DNA of 64,000 bases from Chryseobacterium sp. JV274 (GTDB lineage Bacteria; Bacteroidota; Bacteroidia; Flavobacteriales; Weeksellaceae), in assembly GCF_903969135.1 (NCBI RefSeq), contig NZ_LR824569.1, forward strand, positions 1,302,001-1,366,000. Direction: 5' to 3'. The notes beneath the pieces were generated by a model. It was not told where the DNA came from. It searched no databases and saw only the letters and a program-made list of their open reading frames with translations. Below, one piece after another: positions 43,805-50,590 of this stretch; the stretch's first letter is position 1; the number at the start of each line of letters is the position of its first letter. The translations under genes were made by a program, and so were the position numbers.

Positions 43805-45313
43805 TTAGTTTAATTTCTGATTTGTTTTCTGGACAAAATCATTCCATTGCTGGTTCAGATAGGTTAATGATTTCTTTTTCTCATTTTCATTCAAAGAAGA
43901 ATAATTAATGGAATTGAAAACCAGTTTTTTCAATGCTTTTACATCCAGTTCCCAATACACCAGCGCTACCCAGAAATCATAACTAAGCCCTGCGTATCCA
44001 TAAACTGAAGGATCATCACTGCTGATGGAACACTGTATTCCATTGCTTAACAATACTCTGGCAGGGTGATTTCTCATATCACTCACATATCCCAGAACCT
44101 GGTTACTGATGGGGCTTACTTCAACCAGTTTATTCTGTTTTCTGATCTGCTCCATGGTTTTGGGGAAGTAGATAAGATTCAGTCCGTGTCCAATTCTTTT
44201 GTTGTTTAATAAAGCTACATCCAGAACATTTTTATTCAAGGCGGAGTTACTTTCTCCGGCGTGAAGGAAAAGAGGTATTTCCACACCATACTTCTTGTTA
44301 AGTTCATTCAGTTTTGCCCAGTTTTTCTCAAAAAAGCTGATATTATGTCCCGCAGCTTCATCTGCTACAAGATCAAAACCTGAGATCATATCCGGAAATT
44401 CTTTCTTCATCTCAAACGCTGTTTCAAGCTGTTTTCCGATACTTTCATTATCCAGGAATTTAAAGCTTGAATAGATAAGTTTCAGGGTGAACTGCGGATC
44501 AGACTTATGTATTTCTTTAAGAATGTCCTGCAGATCTGTGATGGAAGTTTTTAGAGGATATTTCCCATGCTGGAAATCGTAAAGCTCATCAAAAATATAT
44601 CTGATTTCTACGTGCTGTACTTTATCTTTGATCAAATCCTGAAATCCTTTCAAATAATATTCTTTAAAGAAAGGACGATAAGGAAGCAGCAGATTGATAC
44701 GCTTAAAACGTTTTTCAAATTCAATCCAATAATCTGTGTAAGAGCATAAGCTATCACGTTTCAGAGTGAGAAGTTCCTGTAATTGTTTTTCAAAATCCGG
44801 GGTTGAGTTCAGTTTTTTATCAAGGCTGACAAATCCATTCGGAACTTTTCCTTTTTCAAAAAAAGCCAGCTGTCCAAAAATGAACTGATCATTATCTTTC
44901 TGATCGTAAACATAGCATTCCCGATATTTTCTGGCAGCCGAAATAATCCATTGCACCTCCGTTATTCCTCCGCTGTGGGTGTGCAGTAAACCTCCTTTCG
45001 GCATGGTCTGTAGGAGTTCATACAGCTTACTGCTTTCTATTAATGGTCTTAATTCATAAAAAGAGCTGTTGTATAAAGATATTTTTTTGGATTCTGTATC
45101 GCTCAGAAATTGCTTACGTATTTGGAATATCTTTTTATCCAAAGCTGTTTCAGCATCAGACAGTTTTATATCAGCGTCAAATGCTATATCCTCATTTTCC
45201 TTCTCTAACGATTTCCAGTTTTGCTGGTAAGCAGATGTTTCAGTCCCTTTATTTTGCCCCCAAAAGAAAGGTGCTCCCAAAAGTGCTATATAAGTAAGGT
45301 ATTTTTTCATCAT
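43805..45313 (-). CDS. Secreted adenosine deaminase of the ADGF/CECR1 type
   Basis: A 502-residue exported protein (MMKKYLTYIALLGAPFFWGQ) with a metal-dependent adenosine deaminase domain. Zinc ligands and catalytic residues: H111-T-H113 (GLLHTHSGG), H351 and E354 (FLHAGES), H376 (KRIGHGLNL), and D433-D434 in SSDDP. The helical region before the barrel and the export signal match the ADGF/ADA2 subfamily rather than intracellular bacterial Add. It would convert extracellular adenosine to inosine. Monocistronic. Confidence 0.88.
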   Translation of the reverse strand: MMKKYLTYIALLGAPFFWGQNKGTETSAYQQNWKSLEKENEDIAFDADIKLSDAETALDKKIFQIRKQFLSDTESKKISLYNSSFYELRPLIESSKLYELLQTMPKGGLLHTHSGGITEVQWIISAARKYRECYVYDQKDNDQFIFGQLAFFEKGKVPNGFVSLDKKLNSTPDFEKQLQELLTLKRDSLCSYTDYWIEFEKRFKRINLLLPYRPFFKEYYLKGFQDLIKDKVQHVEIRYIFDELYDFQHGKYPLKTSITDLQDILKEIHKSDPQFTLKLIYSSFKFLDNESIGKQLETAFEMKKEFPDMISGFDLVADEAAGHNISFFEKNWAKLNELNKKYGVEIPLFLHAGESNSALNKNVLDVALLNNKRIGHGLNLIYFPKTMEQIRKQNKLVEVSPISNQVLGYVSDMRNHPARVLLSNGIQCSISSDDPSVYGYAGLSYDFWVALVYWELDVKALKKLVFNSINYSSLNENEKKKSLTYLNQQWNDFVQKTNQKLN

Positions 45314-45387
45314 AATATTGGCGTGGTTTTCTACAATTGTTATGCTTTATCGCTCATGATAAAGAATTGTGCAGATAAAATAATTAT

Positions 45388-45395
45388 CAAAAATA
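45388..45395 (-). promoter_or_regulatory. -7 element of the secreted adenosine deaminase gene
   Basis: Minus-strand TATTTTTG, an exact TAnnTTTG match, 74 nt upstream of the ATG at 45313. A TTG lies 26 nt further upstream, slightly too far. Confidence 0.4.
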
Positions 45396-45529
45396 TAATT
45401 AATTTTTCTGTAAAAGAACACCAATTCCATTAAGAATGATGAGAGATATCAATTTTTTAAATTTCAGAAACAGTTTTTCAAGGATGGCAGCAGGTGCAAT
45501 TCACTGAATTACAAAACAATCTTAAGAAA

Positions 45530-45566
45530 AAGGCTGTCTCCTCTGTGAAACAGCCTTATTTTTTTA
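45530..45566. terminator. Bidirectional terminator downstream of the AHSA1 gene
   Basis: AAGGCTGT / ACAGCCTT (45530-45537, 45550-45557) with T-runs on both strands (TATTTTTTTATT on plus; TTTTTCTT on minus). It serves the leftward AHSA1 gene, which ends at 45645. Confidence 0.75.
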
Positions 45567-45644
45567 TTTTTTTATCAAAACTATAAGAGTTATTTATTTT
45601 TAGATATTCTGACAATCAGGATCGGATAATTATGGAGTACAGCA

Positions 45645-46562
45645 TTAATTTATTTTATCAAATTCCGGATATGGAAAGCCTTTTCCTGTTTCACAAAGAG
45701 ATTTCAGACTTCTGAAAAATAAGGCCCAGTCAAAACTGCAGGATGCAAATTCTGAATTGTATGATTTCCAGCCATCATGATGGAATAATAAAACACATCC
45801 TTTTTTATGAGGTTCCAGCTCAAAAGTGAGTGTAGTACCAACCCAGTCCTCAAATCCCTTGATACAACGCCACTTCACCAGACTATAAGGTTTCAGATCC
45901 ACCACTTCCATCTTTTTAAAATAATCAGGTCCAAAACCAAATCTCAGCATACTGCCTATCTCAGCTTTTGCTTCCGTATCCGGAGTCCACCATCCGGCTA
46001 ATCCTTCCTGGGTAGTGATGGCTTCATATACTTTTTCAACAGGTACAGTAATGAGCAATCTATGATAAATGCTTTTCGTATCTGTATTTTCCTCCGGATG
46101 ATCAGAGACCGTAAAATCTTCTTTTGGAGTTGCTTTCCCCTGACCTGTCGTAATAAGGGATTTCAGACTGTCCTGAATATAATGAGTCCAGGCGTCATGG
46201 CAGACCTCGTAGCATTCACCTTCAGGAATCAGCCCCTGATGGGTAAATGTAAGTTCTGTTTTTCCTTCTTTTTCATGGATATCAAATACGATATGAGTGT
46301 CTACCCATTCTGTTTTATCTTCAATGAAATTAAAATCATTATCCAGAACATGCCACATCACTCTGGTATTGGGCTGCATTTCTGTAATTTTTATCCTGCA
46401 CCGGTGGACATCACGATAATGATAGGCAAATTCGCTGTTCAGTACAGATGTAGATCCTTCAATGTTTTCAGACCACCAGCCCCGGACATTATTAATGGCA
46501 TCAAATACCTGCTGTGGCGCAGCATCAACGGTAATACTTGTTGTAAAATCCTGTGATTTCAT
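45645..46562 (-). CDS. Tandem AHSA1/SRPBCC ligand-binding protein
   Basis: A 305-residue protein from ATG 46562, giving two successive AHSA1-like START/SRPBCC domains: one begins ITVDAAPQQVFDAINNVRGWW, written here as two adjoining blocks ITVDAAPQQVFDAI and NNVRGWW; the second begins ITVPVEKVYEAITTQ followed by AGWWTPD. Each is a beta-barrel for a hydrophobic ligand or acts as a cochaperone-like domain. The frame to 46604 adds only a basic tail. It is divergent from a GlxA-type regulator, which may control it. Confidence 0.82.
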   Translation of the reverse strand: MKSQDFTTSITVDAAPQQVFDAINNVRGWWSENIEGSTSVLNSEFAYHYRDVHRCRIKITEMQPNTRVMWHVLDNDFNFIEDKTEWVDTHIVFDIHEKEGKTELTFTHQGLIPEGECYEVCHDAWTHYIQDSLKSLITTGQGKATPKEDFTVSDHPEENTDTKSIYHRLLITVPVEKVYEAITTQEGLAGWWTPDTEAKAEIGSMLRFGFGPDYFKKMEVVDLKPYSLVKWRCIKGFEDWVGTTLTFELEPHKKGCVLLFHHDGWKSYNSEFASCSFDWALFFRSLKSLCETGKGFPYPEFDKIN

Positions 46563-46692
46563 AATTTTATTTGTTATTAGTGTTAGTTTTTTCTTTTCTG
46601 CCATCCTTTCGGACTGTATTCTCTTATTTACTTATTCAAAGGTAAGAACATAGAAAGACCTGTAAGGGGTGTAAAATAGACATTATAAGAGG

Positions 46693-46723
46693 TTGATCCG
46701 GACATCTTATTTTTTTATATTTG
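46693..46723 (+). promoter_or_regulatory. Promoter of the GlxA-type regulator
   Basis: TTG (46693-46695) is followed after 20 nt by TATATTTG (46716-46723), an excellent match to the Bacteroidota consensus. The predicted start lies about 50 nt before the ATG at 46780. Confidence 0.7.
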
Positions 46724-46779
46724 TATGATACAGATGAGGTTACAATCGGCACAATTTATTCACCTTTACATTCTGCGAT

Positions 46780-47787
46780 ATGAAACATTTAACCATATTA
46801 GTTCCCGATGCACAGACAGCACCCAATACATTATCCTGTATTATAGGGACCTATCATATTTTTACGGAAGCAAACAGGTATTACAGCCACAACAATAAAG
46901 ATACGGTATTCACCATCGAGCTGGCCGGAGTTTCTGAGCATTCTGATTTTGTAAATGGTTTGCTTACCGTGATTCCACAGAAAAATATTGCAGCAGTCCA
47001 GAAAACCGATCTGATTGTCATTCCTGCCATTGCCCCGAATTTCACAAAAATAGATGACCAAAATACGGCACTTGTCCATTGGATATCGGAACAGTATAAA
47101 AAGGGAGCGGATGTAGCCAGCATGTGCACTGGAGCTTATATATTGGCTTCTACAGGACTCCTGGATTCAAAAAGCTGTTCTATCCACTGGAATACGGTTG
47201 CCAATTTTAAAAAACTGTTTCCCAAAGTGAATGTAAGGGCAGAAAAAATCATTACGGATGAACACGGTATTTATACAAATGGCGGAGGGTATTCTTTCTT
47301 AAACCTTCTTCTTTATCTGGTTGAAAAATATTACGACAGACAAACGGCTATTTATTGTTCCAAAATATTTCAAATTGACATCGACAGGGAAACACAATCG
47401 GATTTCATCATCTTTAACGGGCAAAAATCGCATGGTGATGACATGATTATTCAGGCCCAGGAATACATTGAAAAGAATTTTTCTGAGAAAATATCCATGG
47501 AAGCACTTTCCCAGAAATTCACAGTTGGAAGACGAAGTTTTGACCGCAGGTTTATAAAAGCAACCGGCAATACTCCTCTTGAATACCAACAAAGAGTAAA
47601 GGTGGAATCTGCCAAAAAAGAACTGGAAATCTCCCGAAAAACCATCAATGAAGTGATGTATGAAGCAGGCTATTCTGATGTGAAAGCCTTTCGGGAAATA
47701 TTCCGCAGAATTACGGGCTTATCTCCTATCGAATACCGGAATAAATACAATAAAACAGGGATTAAATCCAAACAGCACCATTCATAA
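46780..47787 (+). CDS. GlxA-family transcriptional regulator (DJ-1/PfpI plus AraC domain)
   Basis: A 335-residue regulator. The N-terminal half is a DJ-1/PfpI-like class I amidotransferase fold with the elbow Cys in ASMCTGAYILAST. The C-terminal half is an AraC helix-turn-helix pair (MEALSQKFTVGRRSFDRRF and EVMYEAGYSDVKAFREIFR). Such proteins sense small metabolites. It is divergent from the AHSA1 gene. Confidence 0.9.
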   Translation: MKHLTILVPDAQTAPNTLSCIIGTYHIFTEANRYYSHNNKDTVFTIELAGVSEHSDFVNGLLTVIPQKNIAAVQKTDLIVIPAIAPNFTKIDDQNTALVHWISEQYKKGADVASMCTGAYILASTGLLDSKSCSIHWNTVANFKKLFPKVNVRAEKIITDEHGIYTNGGGYSFLNLLLYLVEKYYDRQTAIYCSKIFQIDIDRETQSDFIIFNGQKSHGDDMIIQAQEYIEKNFSEKISMEALSQKFTVGRRSFDRRFIKATGNTPLEYQQRVKVESAKKELEISRKTINEVMYEAGYSDVKAFREIFRRITGLSPIEYRNKYNKTGIKSKQHHS

Positions 47788-47816
47788 TAAAGCTGTTTGT
47801 ATCTTATCTTTATCTT

Positions 47817-48737
47817 CTACTGAAAAGAGGTTCTGAACTCCAGCGGAGAAAGCCGGGTTTTATTTTTAAATAGTTTTGTAAAGGACTGTGGATGCTCAAA
47901 GCCCAGTTCATAAGCAATTTCACTTACTGAGAGATCTGTCGTAGAGAGTTTTTCTTTCGCTTTTTCAATCAACTTATCATGGATAAACTGCTGGGTACTT
48001 TGCCCGGTAAGGTTTGTTAATAGCCGGCTAAGATAATTGGGTGAAATTCCAAGTTCTTTTGCTGTAAACTGTACCGTAGGCAACCCTTTTGACACCAGAT
48101 CATTATCATTGAAATAATCAACCAATAAAGTTTCTAAACGGGTAAGAATGTTATGATTGGTTATTTTTCTGGTAATAAACTGCCTTTCATAAAACCTTTC
48201 GGAATAATTGAGCAGTGTTTCCATATGGGAGATGATAATATTCTGGCTGAATTTATCAATTATCCCATGATATTCCTGTTCAATATGTTCTATAATTCCA
48301 TTGATGGTAAGCTCTTCTTTTTTTGAAAGAAACAAAGCTTCATTCACTGAATAGTCAAAAAAATCATATTGTTTTATGGTCTTTGCCATTGAGGTGTTCC
48401 ACAGAAAATCAGGATGAATCAACAGCATCCAGCCGGATTGTTTATCCTTCATACCGGAATCTGCTTCAATTCTGAAAACCTGATTCGGGGAAATAAAAAA
48501 CAGAGTTCCTTCATCAAAATCATATTCCTGCTGGCCATACTTCAGCTTTCCATTCATTCCTGTTTTCAAAGAAATCTGGTAAAAATCCAGCATCCAGTTA
48601 ACTTCTCCGATATCAGCAGGCCGCTTAACATTTTTGTAATCAATCACACTGATCAGCGGATGCTCAGGAGGCGGTAATCCTCTTGAGCGGTGAAATTCTG
48701 TAATGGTTTTTATTCTTTTTGTAACCCGTCTTTCCAT
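47817..48737 (-). CDS. AraC-family transcriptional regulator (paralogue of 32825-33745)
   Basis: A 306-residue regulator from ATG 48737; an upstream frame to 48785 adds 16 residues unlike the family. It has a cupin-like N-terminal domain (YGQQEYDFDEGTLFFISP) and an AraC domain (LGISPNYLSRLLTNL, then SVSEIAYELGFEHPQSF). It shares length and several blocks with the other AraC regulator, including LPxPxHPLIS near the start and the C-terminal LSPLEFR. It is convergent with the GlxA gene and downstream of the NmrA-like gene on the same strand. Confidence 0.88.
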   Translation of the reverse strand: MERRVTKRIKTITEFHRSRGLPPPEHPLISVIDYKNVKRPADIGEVNWMLDFYQISLKTGMNGKLKYGQQEYDFDEGTLFFISPNQVFRIEADSGMKDKQSGWMLLIHPDFLWNTSMAKTIKQYDFFDYSVNEALFLSKKEELTINGIIEHIEQEYHGIIDKFSQNIIISHMETLLNYSERFYERQFITRKITNHNILTRLETLLVDYFNDNDLVSKGLPTVQFTAKELGISPNYLSRLLTNLTGQSTQQFIHDKLIEKAKEKLSTTDLSVSEIAYELGFEHPQSFTKLFKNKTRLSPLEFRTSFQ

Positions 48738-48761
48738 ATCTATAAAATTACAAATTGTTTT

Positions 48762-48797
48762 ACCACAGAGAACATCGATTTTCACAGATGCTGTGGT
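48762..48797. repeat. Intergenic palindromic element (copy 2)
   Basis: ACCACAG / CTGTGGT arms enclose a core with GATTTTCACAGATG, the same 14 nt found in the copy at 32679-32721 (opposite strand). It lies 24 nt upstream of the start of the paralogous AraC gene. Confidence 0.5.
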
Positions 48798-48920
48798 TAT
48801 TATTGTACACTTTTAAAAATCAAAGATTCTAAAAACTTATGTGTTCTTCTTTTGCGTAACAATATCCTCTAAAGTTTATTTAAGTGTTTAAAGCTTTTGT
48901 GACTTTTGTTGTTCAATATT

Positions 48921-49832
48921 TTACACTTCCTCATTTTGGTAAGCAGCGGCAAATTCTTTTGCAAAATCTGCCAGTTTCACCTTCCCCAGGACAGGTGGAT
49001 GCTGATAATAATCTTCGTACAGAATTCCACTTGCCTGACTTGCCTGAGTTTCTACAAAACCTTTAGCTACCTGTTCATTGAAACCGATGTCAAGCCAGCT
49101 TTTCAGTAATTCCTGATCTGAAATCACTTTCCATGACAGCTCTGCCTTCCCGATTGATTCTCCCAAAGCTTTTGCAATTTCATTGGGAGAAACCTCATCA
49201 CTGGCTACATAACGTACTGTCTTCCCATCAAATGGTTTTTCAATTTCCTCAGCTACAACATCTGCAATATCTAACGGAGAAACCCACGGTTCTTTCTGAT
49301 CACCTCCCCAATTGGAAACAATGGCTCCTTTGTTTTTTATCGTACTGATGAATGAAAACATATTGAAATAAATACCGACAGGACGAATGAATTTAATTGC
49401 AATATCATCCGGCAGCTGCTTCAGGATCTGCTCTACATGATAATGAAAGACAATAATGCCTGTCCCCTTATCTGTATGGGCACCAATGCTGCTGAGATGG
49501 ATAATCTTCTTCACTCCTGAACGTTCTACAGCAGTTTTGTAATGACGACCGATTTCACCGATCTTTCCGATAAAATCAATGTTTTTATCAAACATATCTC
49601 CTGCGGCTTCCATTGTTTCCATTAAATAAACAATGTCTGCTCCTGTAAAAGTTTCTGTAAGAAATTCTGCATCAAACATACTGCCTATGGCGGCTTTTGC
49701 TCCCAAAGCTTCTATAGCAGCTATTCTTTCTTCCTTACTGCTGATTACTGTAACTGAGTGTCCTTTTTGTACAAGTTCTTTTGTAAGTGGTTTTCCGATG
49801 TTCCCAATGGAACCTGTTAAAACAATATTCAT
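48921..49832 (-). CDS. NmrA-like NAD(P)-binding protein
   Basis: A 303-residue atypical SDR. The cofactor motif is TGSIGNIGKPL (Gly-x-x-Gly-x-x-Gly) and the following blocks (FLTETFTGADIVYLME, IIHLSSIGAH, FIRPVGIYFNMF) match NmrA/azoreductase-like proteins. Such proteins are redox sensors or quinone/azo reductases. It starts the leftward pair with the AraC gene. Confidence 0.85.
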   Translation of the reverse strand: MNIVLTGSIGNIGKPLTKELVQKGHSVTVISSKEERIAAIEALGAKAAIGSMFDAEFLTETFTGADIVYLMETMEAAGDMFDKNIDFIGKIGEIGRHYKTAVERSGVKKIIHLSSIGAHTDKGTGIIVFHYHVEQILKQLPDDIAIKFIRPVGIYFNMFSFISTIKNKGAIVSNWGGDQKEPWVSPLDIADVVAEEIEKPFDGKTVRYVASDEVSPNEIAKALGESIGKAELSWKVISDQELLKSWLDIGFNEQVAKGFVETQASQASGILYEDYYQHPPVLGKVKLADFAKEFAAAYQNEEV

Positions 49833-50137
49833 TTATTTAATTTTTTGTTGGTGTAAAATTCCGAAATGCATCTAAAGAATATTTCACCAGATCTATCCTC
49901 TTCTTAGCCAAAACCAAACCTCTTACAAAAATTTCACTTGCTCAATTCCCAGTTCAGGCAGCAGCTTGTGTTATAAAATAAATAAAAAGTCTACAAAAAC
50001 AATAGACTTATTATATTAACGTTAATTCACAGTTTCAAATCTTATTTTTTTATAATTTTTTTAACATTTCAGATGATTAATTAAATTAATGGCTATCAGA
50101 CACATACAATAAAAAAATTCTATAATTTTCAATTAGT

Positions 50138-50152
50138 CTACTAATTTAGTAG
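50138..50152. promoter_or_regulatory. Palindromic operator candidate upstream of the SusC/D leader
   Basis: CTACTAA-T-TTAGTAG is a perfect 7-bp inverted repeat with a one-base centre, 55 nt before the -7 element. The arrangement resembles AT-centred operators of Rrf2-type regulators of sulfur and Fe-S metabolism, which is an inference. The rest of the 49833-50245 gap is AT-rich with no gene. Confidence 0.5.
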
Positions 50153-50206
50153 GTTAATATGATTTATCTCATACGTTCTTTTTACTGGGGTTCATCAATT
50201 ATTAAA

Positions 50207-50214
50207 TAATTTTG
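50207..50214 (+). promoter_or_regulatory. -7 element of the SusC/D transcription unit
   Basis: TAATTTTG, an exact TAnnTTTG match, 32 nt before the start of the small Cys/Met-rich frame and about 375 nt before susC, implying a long leader. Confidence 0.5.
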
Positions 50215-50245
50215 ACACAGTTAAAAAAAAATAAACTCTATTCTC

Positions 50246-50398
50246 ATGAATAAGAACTACTTTGATTCTTACCTATGCACTATTATGGTGGCAGCTCCGG
50301 CACAGCAAAAGTGTTGTAGAATGTCTGCTTTTTCACAGCACACCTGTATTTCTCAAGACATGTGCTTTGATATGATGTGCAACATGATGATGTCATAA
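50246..50398 (+). CDS. Cys/Met-rich 50-residue leader peptide candidate
   Basis: An ATG at 50246 opens a 50-codon frame ending at TAA 50396-50398, too short for usual gene finders. It contains six Cys and nine Met codons, including QQKCCRMS, HTCIS, MCFDMMCNMMMS: the last dozen codons alone hold six Met and two Cys. Clusters of codons for one amino-acid class in a leader are typical of attenuators. It lies just after a promoter and about 190 nt upstream of the SusC ATG. The inference is that ribosome stalling on scarce Cys or Met would switch on the SusC/D uptake genes. No strong terminator hairpin was found in the rest of the leader, only weak ones (AAGCC/GGCTT; GTACA/TGTAC followed by a T-rich run). 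Confidence 0.5.
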   Translation: MNKNYFDSYLCTIMVAAPAQQKCCRMSAFSQHTCISQDMCFDMMCNMMMS

Positions 50399-50590
50399 CT
50401 TTTTAAGAGATACATTCATTACTGTAGGAATGAAAGCCATAAGTTCAAGGCTTCTTTAATCCGGGTACATCTCCTGTACATTTTATTATTCTATTTCTTA
50501 TATCTCCCTGAAAAAGGAGGAGGAAAGTTATTATTGAGTACAGACAGATCAGCAGTAATACACAGTTCAATTTAAACCTTGATTAATATA

